Assembly: GCA_030248215.1 (NCBI GenBank)
Contig: JASANG010001116.1
Coordinates: 34,414 to 98,413 of the forward strand
Source of the DNA: Enoplolaimus lenunculus
Lineage: Eukaryota > Nematoda > Enoplea > Enoplida > Thoracostomopsidae
DNA length: 64,000 bases
Direction: 5' to 3'
Positions within the stretch are counted from its first letter, which is position 1; each line of letters starts with the position of its first letter. Below, in pieces: positions 55,561 to 64,000 of the stretch. Both the position numbers and the translations under genes were made by a program. The notes under the pieces are model-generated. The model was not told the DNA's origin, ran no database searches, and saw only the letters and a program-made list of their open reading frames with translations.

Positions 55561-58500
55561 TTATGGACACTGTGACACAACCGCAGAATTCGTGGTCGCA
55601 TCTGATGCACCATACTGCATCGGTATGGCTCTGCCCCATGTTTTGCTTGGAATCCTTTTTTCCGGCATTACTGGCACTCCAGCACCGGTTGCGTGAACAT
55701 GGCTATGCTGAAGAAGAAATCGTTTGCTTGGGTCGGCCAAAACGAAAAGTGCACGTTTCCAACTGGAATACAAATCCGGATTACGGGTTCGTTCAACTAC
55801 TACTCTGAACACAGGTTGAGTTTCAACTGACGGGAGTTGAATCCGATGGCAGGCCTTCAAGAACAACTCAGCCGCTTCAGCAACTGTCCGTGGGGTTGCG
55901 TTATCAATTTCAACGATACGATCGACTTCTCTAATCAACTTGAATCCTACTGGATAAATTTGTGAAACAAATATTTGGTTTGAGTCGGAAAACGGTTCAG
56001 CAAACTCAAGCCGGAGTTCACTTGACCGCAAGAGTTGCAGGTCAAACTTTAGGGTTAAAATTTGAGATATCGCTCGTTCAGGGGGAAGGCTCGTATTTGA
56101 CGGAGACGTTCGAGAAGACGTGGATATATATGAGACATGTGGCTGCGCCGGCATAAACGCTTTACGTTTTGCAGATTGTGACGCAAATTTCGCTCGTTTT
56201 CCCGTTATTCCACCAGGTCCTACGCTTGTTTTAGACGCAATTAAAGATTTTCCATGTATAGACGGACGCTCTGCGGCAAACGCTACAATTTTGTCACTTT
56301 TGGACTGTTTCGGTTCTAATTTAACAGCGAGTGGATCTCGGGTAACTACGGTTGATCCTAACGCGGGTTTGCTCAATGTTAACTCGCACGACGAAGTATC
56401 ACCGTACGAGGATAAAGACAATGAGCTGCCTTGAGTTGAATCTGACTGAGAAGTTAAATTGGATTTGTTTCGATTTGGCGATCGACCTGTTTCATCTGAA
56501 CTGTAGCCTGATGAACTTTCGTTGGAGCTAACGGAAGTTTTTGAGCCACTGACGGGCCGTCCAATCAATAGAGTTAAAGTTGTGTTTTGCCCGATGAAGT
56601 CGCTAAGTTGTCGTTTGTCTCGCAGTTGATTGCCGTTGATGGAAAGAATTTGGTCGTTTTCTTGAAGCAATGAACGCAGTATCGACCAGTCTGTAATCTG
56701 TAAAATTTACAAAATAATTTAATTCTACTACTCTATCTCAGGGGTGGGTACGGAAAAAATGATCAGAAAAAAATATTTTTAGGTTTTTTTCGTTTTTCTC
56801 CGATGAGGTTGAAAAAATGGAAAAAAACGGAAAATTCTTTTATAACAATCTCAGTAAATCACAAGCAAATCAGCGACATAACATTGCGGAAACCGTGAGG
56901 AATTGGTTTGTCTCACGCTTTCGTTGCCGCGAATGGCTGGCTTTTACTGCGGAGACGGAATCAGTGGCGGGTCCAGAAAACTCTGAAATGGGGGACCACA
57001 ACGAGACATAAGAGGAAACATTCGCGCGAGAAGCGAGCCAGAAGCCACTAGGCAGGCATAGGAATATACTCATTCATACGTTTACACTGTAAAATTCCAA
57101 TGAGTTGAATAATCAATTCAGCTAGCGAGTAGTTCTTTCTGAGTTTATAACTATAAGCATTAGCTCACACTGAATTGAGTTAACTTTCACTCTCAGTTGA
57201 TTTTATTTCGGGCTTGAACAATGAACTCAGATAGAGTTGAATCAGCTCCCAATTCTTAGTTCTGACAGTCCTAACTCAGACTTAATGATTCAACTCATTC
57301 TTAGTTAAAATCAACTCACTGGAATTTGCAGTGTAGGTTTCATGATTAGGCTCAGGAATGTTTTTACACTGTAAATTCCAGTTAGTTGATTTTAACTCAG
57401 AATGAGTTGAACCACTCTGTCTGAGTTAGTACTATCAGAACTCACATTTCTGAGTTGGTACAACTCATTCTGAGTTAATTAACCAACACCCCCGGAATCA
57501 ACTCACTCAGAGTGAGGATCAGCAGAACTCTGAGTGAGTTAAAGTTCACTTTTATTAACTCAGAAATAGCTAACTAGTCGTCTGAGTTGATTAATGAACT
57601 CATTGGAATTAACATTGTATAATACTGTTGCGCCCCAGTTCTTTACATTGGCCGTTTCGCCCTAGCGACGCATGAAACGATAAGCGACCCTGGGATCACT
57701 CGTAAATCCGTGTTGGTTTCAGCGTACGATGGAGCTTAAGAACCTAGTTTAAAACTACGCTGTAAAATAGAGTGAGTTCATTTGTACTCAGAATGAGTTG
57801 AACCCACTCAGAAGACTCAGCCCTAAATTAGGTCTTTTAGAACTCAGCATTTTGAATTTATTAAACTCATTCTAAGTAAATTAATTAACTCATCCGAAAT
57901 TAAATCAGTTCACAATGAGTTGATACATGTTATTAACTCAGAAATAACCAGAAATAACTTATTTTCGGTCTGAGTTGATTAATCAACTCAATGGAATTTT
58001 TACAGTGATAAAACGCGCCACTGTAAATTCAAATTAGTTAACCAATCAACTCAGACAAATAGTTGGTTATTTCTGAGTTAGTAAAAGTTAACTTTAACTC
58101 ACTCTGAGTTGATCTGATTCTCACTCTGAGTTGATTTGACTCTGGGTGTGTTAATTAATTAAATCGGAATGAACTGAATTAACTCAGAATTGTGAGTTTT
58201 GATAGTCCTAACTCAGACTGAATGATTGAAATCATTCTGAGTTAAAATCAACGCACTGAAATTTACAGTGTATTTCAAACGCTTTTCAAACGTCAAACAT
58301 CTTTCAAAACTTTTTCTTGCAAACGGACAAACTCACAAATCAAAGTAGCTTAAGCACAAAGTATTCTTAGTTTGAGCCTTACCTGAGTAACTGCAACCAC
58401 ACTGCGCCTTTGCGATATCTTATTAACTGCTGCAATTCCTAACGGTTCGTATGGTTTTCGCTTTACTGTAACTGTGATATGTTGCACCGGGGACTTGCGT

Positions 58501-59816
58501 CGGGTTCTTGCTGAAGAGCGGTGCCGTCTTGATGACGGACACAACGCCGAGCCTCGGACGATACTCATGACCAATTGTGGACAATTGGTTTTTAATATAT
58601 CAATAATGTGACTCCATTTTTCAATCTGAACATAATTTTAAATGAATTTGAAAAATGGGCCAATGTAGCCTAAGCCAAGCAAAAAATTAGTCTAACGCGT
58701 AAGAGAATGAGCTTATAAGCCTAAGGGCCCATGTATAGGACAGGGCCGGACCGTTTTCCGAAGGGGCTATAATAGAGTCAGTTTAAGCTTTAGACGAATT
58801 TTTTGCGTAGGCTTAGGTTTAGACGTAGGCTTAGGCTTAGGAAAAGGCTCATCCATACGCTTAGGCTTAGGCTTAGGCTTAGGAATATACTTATACTACT
58901 GTTCCGGCCCTGTTCTATACATGGGCCAGCCTAAGCATTGTGCCTTTCGGTTGCTTAGTGTGGGAGGGATTGGGTGCGGCAAGCTCCCATCGTGCTTAGT
59001 GTTCCTTTACAAATGACGGGGGTTCCGGAAAAGATGACCCATGAAAGGCAACTAAAATAAAACATTTCTTACTTGACTATACAGGATATCCGATAAAGAA
59101 TTATCTCACAAATTTACAGTTTTTGTGACGGTATTTTTTATGCAATGAGCTGATCGTCAAAAAATTGCACTATTGTGTTTGTCTTCTCAAACTGCGTCGA
59201 ACAGTGTCAAAAAATCTTTTTTTTGGAAAATTTTTGAAATTCACGTTTTCTGATCCACCGCTTTAATATAAACATAAAAATTCCAAAATTTTGCAAGAAA
59301 ACCCCATTTTTTAGTTTTTATTAATATTTGACCCTATAAAACGAAGGGCCAGCGTTGCAAAAATGACTTCCTAAGCCTAAGCCTAAGTCAAAGCAAAAAA
59401 TGTAATCTAAAATCTAAATCTACGCTTTTATAGACCCACCAGAAACCTAGAAGCTCCTTAAAGTAACATGGACCAAACGACGGAGAGCCTAAAACCTGCA
59501 TATCTAAATTTCTTCACAAAGTTTTCCAAGTTTTTACAAATTGGCAAAACTTAAGCTTACGATTAGGAGGCTTTAAGCGTCTGGCGTATACGGTTTGCTC
59601 CGGACAGGGTACAAAAACCAAAATGCTTACCGGAACACCGTTGACCCCAGTAATGATGTCGTTCACACACAGTCGTCCAGCACACGAGCCATTTGGATTA
59701 ACTTTCGAGACACGGACTTTGCCATGTTTGACTTTTACCCTGATCCCCAGACTTCCTGTGTTCGGCACTGTTACCAGAACTGGATCCGGTTCAACCGATG
59801 GGTCTACAGCGGACAT
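55561..59816 (-). CDS. Three-PDZ-domain protein, 3 exons, 521 aa
   Basis: Exons (minus): 59816-59631, 58625-58383, 56697-55561; all junctions are phase 0. PDZ domains bind C-terminal peptides of partner proteins and build scaffolds. PDZ1 is residues about 11-88 (LVTVPNTGSLGIRVKVKHGK, then LCVNDIITGVNGVP, then WSHIIDILKTNCPQLVMSIV). PDZ2 is about 111-191 (HITVTVKRKPYEPLGIAAVN, then LLQENDQILSINGNQL, then SDFIGQNTTLTLLIGRP). PDZ3 is about 350-455 and weaker (LTLKFDLQLLRSSELRLEFA, then LIREVDRIVEIDNATPRT). PDZ1 and PDZ2 keep the G-I of the carboxylate-binding loop (SLGI, PLGI). A Ser/Thr/Lys-rich linker of about 160 residues separates PDZ2 and PDZ3. No membrane segment, SH3 or GUK domain is seen. 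Tandem-PDZ proteins without other domains fit nematode families in general; no orthologue can be named. Introns hold four Tc1-like MITEs and TTAGGC elements. Confidence 0.9.
57083..57335. mobile_element. Tc1-like palindromic MITE (GAGTTGATT family)
   Basis: It starts TACACTGTAAAATTCCAATG and ends TGGAATTTGCAGTGTA. Confidence 0.82.
57365..57619. mobile_element. Tc1-like palindromic MITE (GAGTTGATT family)
   Basis: It starts TACACTGTAAATTCCAGTTA and ends GGAATTAACATTGTA. Confidence 0.8.
57755..58010. mobile_element. Tc1-like palindromic MITE (GAGTTGATT family), worn
   Basis: TACGCTGTAAAATAGAGTGAG at the left and GGAATTTTTACAGTGATA at the right; the interior matches the family. Confidence 0.7.
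58018..58272. mobile_element. Tc1-like palindromic MITE (GAGTTGATT family)
   Basis: CCACTGTAAATTCAAATTAG at the left and GAAATTTACAGTGTA at the right. It starts only 8 bp after the previous copy. Confidence 0.78.
58726..58927. mobile_element. TTAGGC-type hAT-like MITE with 8-bp target duplication inside another TTAGGC remnant
   Basis: It starts GGCCCATGTATAGGACAGGG and ends CTGTTCTATACATGGGCC. AGCCTAAG flanks both sides (58718-58725, 58928-58935). The left neighbour (about 58655-58725) is itself a CCTAAGC-type remnant, so one TTAGGC element jumped into another. Confidence 0.88.
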
Positions 59817-60013
59817 TAAAAAACCGTTTGCGGAAATTAAAATGTCACATCATTTTAAAAAAATTGAAACGAGTCAAAGTTGAGTTCAAAAGTTGATTTT
59901 TGAATTTTTTCGTTTTTATGCAATATGTTTAATATTTGTACTGTACACATGAAATGTTCCAAACACAGAATATGTTACACACAGATGATTTATACTAATG
60001 TCATTCAACACTG

Positions 60014-60211
60014 GGACCATGCAAAGATCAGGGGCAGAACGTTGTTCTGTGGGGCTAGAAAAGAGTAAGCTTAATCTTTAGACTAATTTTTTGCTTGGCT
60101 TAGGCTTAGGCTTACGCTTACGCTTAGGAATATGCTCATTCTTACGCTTAATAGGCTTAGTCTTAGGAATATGCTTATAATACAGTTCCGCCACTGATGT
60201 TTATATTGGCC
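60014..60211. mobile_element. TTAGGC-type hAT-like MITE with 8-bp target duplication
   Basis: CAACACTG flanks both sides (60006-60013, 60212-60219). The core reads GGCTTAGGCTTAGGCTTACG; the ends are GGACCATGCAAAGATCAGGG and GATGTTTATATTGGCC. Confidence 0.88.
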
Positions 60212-60240
60212 CAACACTGCGACAATCCCAGTTGACATTT

Positions 60241-60422
60241 TCGGCCCATAAACATCAGGGCCGGAACGTTTTTTTGATAGCCAAGCTTAAGCATTAGACT
60301 ATTTTGTTTTGGCTTAGGCTTATACTTTTAGGTATAAGCTCTTATTTACACTCATAGACTTTTTATTTAGGCTTCGGAATATGGGTATACAACTGTTACG
60401 GCCCTGTTCTATAAATTGGCCA
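60241..60422. mobile_element. TTAGGC-type hAT-like MITE, diverged
   Basis: It starts CGGCCCATAAACATCAGGGC and ends CCCTGTTCTATAAATTGGCC. Only one clear GGCTTAGGCTTA remains inside. Confidence 0.7.
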
Positions 60423-60675
60423 CTTATCCCCTTAGGTTTAGACTTAAAAAAGGCTTACGACTTAGACTTGGGTATGTCCTAAACCTAAACTGAATCCTTT
60501 GCGGGCCTGTAGCTAAGGGGGAGCCAGGGGGCTCAGCCCCAAGCCCTGGAAAATTTTGGGCCCCTGGAAGATTTTCAACCTTGCTGTTGACTGGCTACGG
60601 GCCTGAACCTTAGGGAAGAAGTCTGCAATTCCTTTCAATCTTTTCATTTTCGAACGCAGATGCCGAGTTTCCATT

Positions 60676-61930
60676 TTACAGTGAGCCCTGTTCACTGGTT
60701 TTTGTCCCGTTGCGTCCAAATTGCAATATTGCCAGCACACAAGTCACCAAAAACAACACTGTACTGCACGATAGAGCACCAAAAAAACCGAAACGATAAA
60801 ACTGGTATTTACTCGAAAAACAACCATCAGTTTTAAAATCTTTCCGCGATATTTCAATTTTATTGCTGTTGTCTTCAAATTCCGATGGAAATTTGAATTT
60901 GAAATTAGAACGCAACGTTAACCGGTCTAGCGTGGGAACGATTCGATTCCAAAACGTCGAACGTGATGAGAAAGTTCTCACGGTTGCCGACTGAGCGTGG
61001 GAATTGTTTGTTGTTGAACGTATTGGTTGATGACGGAGTTTGGACGCCGCAGATGGCGATTCTATTATTAATATATCGTTGTAGTTTTTGAACGGATGCC
61101 AAGGGACTTGAGGTGTGCTAGGATATCTGAAACAGCAAATGGCGTAGGTGAAGACAAATCCTTAAGGTGAACAATGTTCCACAGAGAAACCGTAGCAAAC
61201 CGCGTTTGCTTTTGAAAAAACTAAATTTCAGCCTGAGTTATAATTTCAATTATTTTTCTCTCTTAATACTTATTTTAATGTTAATTTTAAGAATTTTGTT
61301 GACGATATCGGCCATATCCAAGGACGAATATGAGATTTTTTTACCACAAAATTTGCTCGAGGAATGATTTATTTAGAAACATTAACATTAATAACAGTTT
61401 TGTTAAAAAAAGCTTAAAAAATTCCTCGCTCGATTCATTCGGCCGCATAATTTTTAATTAAAATTATATCATCAAGAAGCAACGTTGGTTATTTTCAGGA
61501 AATATTGAACCGGTATGGAAAAATAAGGATTTTTATTGAAAACCCGAAAAACGAAGAAACTGAATACCTGTACTCTCGCGTTTCAACAATTGTTAAAATG
61601 TTTAATTGATGCTAAATTTAGTACCAAAAAGAAAACCGAAAAACTGTTTTTTATTGGTTTTTTCGGTGCCCAACTCTGTCCAGAAGGTAAATCAGGTGAT
61701 GCTCCGCCCCAGCTAAAACCAGTAGACTGATTGGTATTATTTGCAAATAAACATATTTTTAGAAAATTAAACACAAATTTACCCAAACTTGACAAAATTC
61801 ACAATTGACTGTTCGAGTTGTCTAGAAATTTGGGCATCAGCTGTGTTCAGTTCAACCTCGACGTCAATTCCATCTAACGCCAGCGTTGAGTTTAGCATGA
61901 ATACTATATCGAATCCATGAGCTGCTCCAG
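60676..61930 (-). CDS. Unknown single-pass membrane protein, last two exons (5' end not found)
   Basis: Exons (minus): 61930-61783 and 61126-60676, joined in phase (TTTGG|GTAAAT donor, TTTCAG|A acceptor). They encode about 199 residues up to the stop. The first part reads AHGFDIVFMLNSTLALDGID and ISRQLEQSIVNFVKFG, an alpha/beta-looking extracellular or luminal piece. The last exon has a Ser/Thr/Arg-rich stretch (KLRHQPIRSTTNNSHAQSAT), a basic-acidic linker, then one hydrophobic segment (FFGALSCSTVLFLVTCVLAI) followed by a tail of about 17 residues. The topology of the C-terminus is probably tail-in-cytosol after a single pass. I do not recognise the family. The gene is the left arm of an inverted duplication whose other copy begins near 62957. 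Confidence 0.6.
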
Positions 61931-64000
61931 CTGAAAATTTAGTTTTATATATATAAAAGTTTCCCATCGCCAACATGACGCAAAATTGACGTAAAATTTT
62001 CGCACTAGAAACTAGTTTTAAAAACAGGAAAACAAAACACTGTTATGCTAGAAATGAAAGATACCAACATATTTGTGAAGTGGCTGGAAAAACTACAAAG
62101 TACCAAATAAAGACGTTCATGCGGAAAAAGGCAGAATTTTGGTCTGTTGTACACTTTCCCAGGCAGTGCTACATGGGGCTAAAAAAATTTTCCGGGAGAT
62201 TCAAGGGTTTTTGATGATTTAAGAAGTTTGAAAACTTTTTAGAAAAACCCAAAATTTTTGGGAGTGCCCTCCCCTTGGCTATTAGTTTGGGGCAGACAAT
62301 TTTCGTTTTGTATTTTCACTTTGTATGCAAAATTTTCCAAAAATCAGACGCTGCCAAACGCTGCATCGCTTGTGGAATTCAGAACAATTTGAGAATAAAT
62401 ACTCCAATGAGTTAAAAATATCCGCTAAGTTAGCTAACATCATTCTAGTACACTTCCGTTCACAATTAAGTTTAGTATCAGGACACAGATTGTCTATACC
62501 TAAGCACAAGTCTAAGCGTAAACCTTTGCTTAGCTTAGCTTTAAGACTAAGACTGAGCCTTGACCTCAAACGTTTGAGGAAATTGCGGGCCCGTAGCCAA
62601 GGGGGGTAGGGGGGCTCAGCCCCCCTAGAAAATTTTGGGTTTTTCTAAAAAGTTTTCAACCTTGCTTGTAACTCATTGAAAACCCTTGAATCTCCCGGAA
62701 AATTTTTTTAGCCCCATGTAGCACTGCCTGGGAAAGTGTACAACAGACCAAAATTCTGCCTTTTTCCGCATGAACGTCTTTATTTGGTACTTTGTAGTTT
62801 TTCCAGCCACTTCACAAATATGTTGGTATCTTCTCGCGTAACAGTGTTTTGTTTTCCTGTTTTTAAAACTAGTTTCTAGTGCGAAAAATTTTACGTCAAT
62901 TTTCAGTCGTGTTGCCCAATCCAAAACATTTTATATATATAAAACTAAATTTTCAGCTGGAGCAGCTCACTGGATTCAATATATATTCAATGCTAAACTC
63001 AACACTAGCGTCCAATGGAATTGACGTCGAGGTTGAACTGAACAGCAGCTGAATGCCGCAAATTTCTAAGCGACTCGAACGATATCATTTCAAGATTGGG
63101 CAAATTATGTTTAATTTTCTAAAAATATGTTTATTTGCAAATAATACCAATCAGTCTACTGGTTTTAGCGGGGCGGAGACCCTGATTTACCTTCTGGACA
63201 GGACTAAGCACGAAAAACCAAAAAATCATTTCGGGTTTCTTTTTCGTACTAAATTTAGCATCAATTAAACATTTTTAACAATTGTTAAAAAGTGCGCCTA
63301 GGTATTCAGTTTCTTCGTTTTTTTTCAGGTTTTTTAATAGAAAATCCTTATTTTCCCATACAGTTTCAAATATTTCCTGAGAATTGAGCCAAACATGCTT
63401 CTTGATGATATAATTTTAATTAAAAATTATGCGACAATGAATCAAGCGAGGGATTTTTTAAGCTTTTTTAACAAAACTTTTATTAATGTTAATGTTTCTA
63501 AATAAATCATTACTCGAGCAAATTTTGTGGTAAAAAAATCTCATATTAGTCCTTGGAATATGGCCGAAGTATCGTTAAGAACAAATTCTTAAAATTAACA
63601 TTAAAATAAGATATTAAGAGAAGAAAAATAATTGAAATTATGAACTCAGGCTGAAATTTAGTTTTTTCGAAAGCAAACGCGGTTTGCTACAGTTTTGTCT
63701 GAGAAATTCATTGTTCGGCCTTAAAGATTTGTCTTCGCCTCTGCGCGCCAATTTGTTTGTTTCCGATATCCTCGGCGCGCGCCCTGCAATCCCATCGTGG
63801 CGCGTCAAAAACTCAAAAACTACAACGATATAGTGTAATAATCACAATCCACAGTATCGAGCATTCGAATTTTCGTCATCAACCAATACGTTCAACAACA
63901 AACAATTCCCGCGCTCAGTCGGCAACAGCTAAGAACTTTTCTCCATCGTGGCGCATTTCGACGTTTTGGAATCGAATGTGGTCCCCACTAGATCTCTGCC
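60900..64000. repeat. Large imperfect inverted duplication (arms about 1.4 kb or more, centre near 62450)
   Basis: Sequence from about 60900 to 62290 returns as reverse complement from about 62590 to the window end. Markers are AACGTATTGGTTGATGACG (left, about 61017) with CGTCATCAACCAATACGTTC (right, about 63875), and TTTGCAAATAATACCAATCA on the right (about 63135) against the left complement near 61735. The 300-bp spacer (about 62290-62590) holds TAAGCACAAGTCTAAGCG, a TTAGGC-like piece. The arms differ by many substitutions and indels, so this is an old duplication and not an assembly fold-back. The match probably runs past the right edge. Confidence 0.88.
62957..64000 (+). pseudogene. Inverted second copy of the membrane-protein gene, probably decayed
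   Basis: The counterpart of exon 61930-61783 is about 62957-63105. It has indels that shift the frame, and the donor GT is now GC (GGGCAAAT). The counterpart of the last exon starts at about 63766, where the acceptor TTTCAG has become TTTCCG. From about 63795 to the edge one frame stays open (SNFRHQPIRSTTNN-like sequence matching the other copy's LRHQPIRSTTNN). Copies point away from each other. The right copy also gained GC-rich words (CATCGTGGCGC twice). It is either a pseudogene or a strongly remodelled paralogue; the sequence beyond the window would decide. Confidence 0.6.

Larger units (their letters stand above)
57050..57655. mobile_element. TTAGGC-type MITE remnant split by two Tc1-like MITEs (PDZ gene intron)
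   Basis: Pieces GCATAGGAATATACTCATTC, GATTAGGCTCAGGAATG and AATACTGTTGCGCC...TTTACATTGGCC lie in the right order around two inserted palindromes (57083-57335 and 57365-57619). The left terminus of the outer element is not clear. Confidence 0.6.
59817..60675. other. Intergenic between PDZ gene and membrane-protein gene
   Basis: No exon was seen. It holds two TTAGGC-type MITEs (60014-60211, 60241-60422), a further TTAGG-like fragment (60428-60500) and a GGCCCGTAGC-type repeat (about 60505-60606). Confidence 0.65.

Noticed and set aside
1-64000. Search for reverse transcriptase, integrase, capsid or LTR sequence
   Set aside because: No such protein motif or long terminal repeat was recognised in any frame; the repeats seen are short non-autonomous DNA elements.

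Overview
This is a eukaryotic, AT-rich, intron-containing window, and nearly half of it is small dispersed repeats. I infer a nematode, possibly a large-genome lineage outside the Caenorhabditis group. The main reason is the many repeats built from TTAGGC, the nematode telomere unit. Supporting points are mid-sized introns with TTTCAG acceptors, acceptor-like sites just upstream of two start codons (as expected for spliced-leader trans-splicing), and a three-PDZ protein of a kind I associate with nematodes. I cannot name a genus. No rRNA, CRISPR or intact tRNA was seen, and no retrovirus, LTR element or Polinton was recognised.

Left third (1-33.3 kb), minus strand. Four genes read right to left: a large three-RRM RNA-binding protein (exons 33293 to 19077), NMD3, the 60S export adaptor (16592 to 10686, 8 exons, 517 aa), a flavin-containing monooxygenase (9763 to 4013, 6 exons, 445 aa), and the first exon of a 5-formyltetrahydrofolate cyclo-ligase (3110 to 2988) that continues past the left edge. 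I rebuilt exons by hand from conserved protein sequence plus GT/AG sites with matching phase.

Middle (33.3-55.5 kb). A gene-free stretch holds a 1.1 kb minisatellite. It is followed by nucleobindin on the plus strand (38801 to 42882, 7 exons, 440 aa) and a partly resolved glutamine-rich gene (about 47.9-49.6 kb). From 49.6 to 55.5 kb the sequence is nearly all nested non-autonomous transposons.

Right end (55.5-64 kb). A 521-aa three-PDZ protein lies on the minus strand (59816 to 55561). Beside it is a gene for an unknown single-pass membrane protein, which is the left arm of a roughly 3 kb imperfect inverted duplication reaching the window edge. The right-arm copy looks decayed.

The most unusual points are: (1) an eightfold 41-bp tandem array that copies the FMO exon 3 end together with its GTGAGT splice donor, plus a smaller duplication of the NMD3 exon 5 acceptor; (2) hAT-type MITEs with 8-bp target duplications whose interiors are TTAGGC-like arrays; (3) TTAA-flanked (piggyBac-type) MITEs that carry a tRNA-like Pol III promoter; (4) a set of hAT-type MITEs that share one terminus but have different short subterminal repeats; (5) the inverted gene duplication. 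Functional links between the genes are limited: NMD3 and the RNA-binding protein belong to RNA biology, and FMO and the cyclo-ligase are metabolic enzymes.
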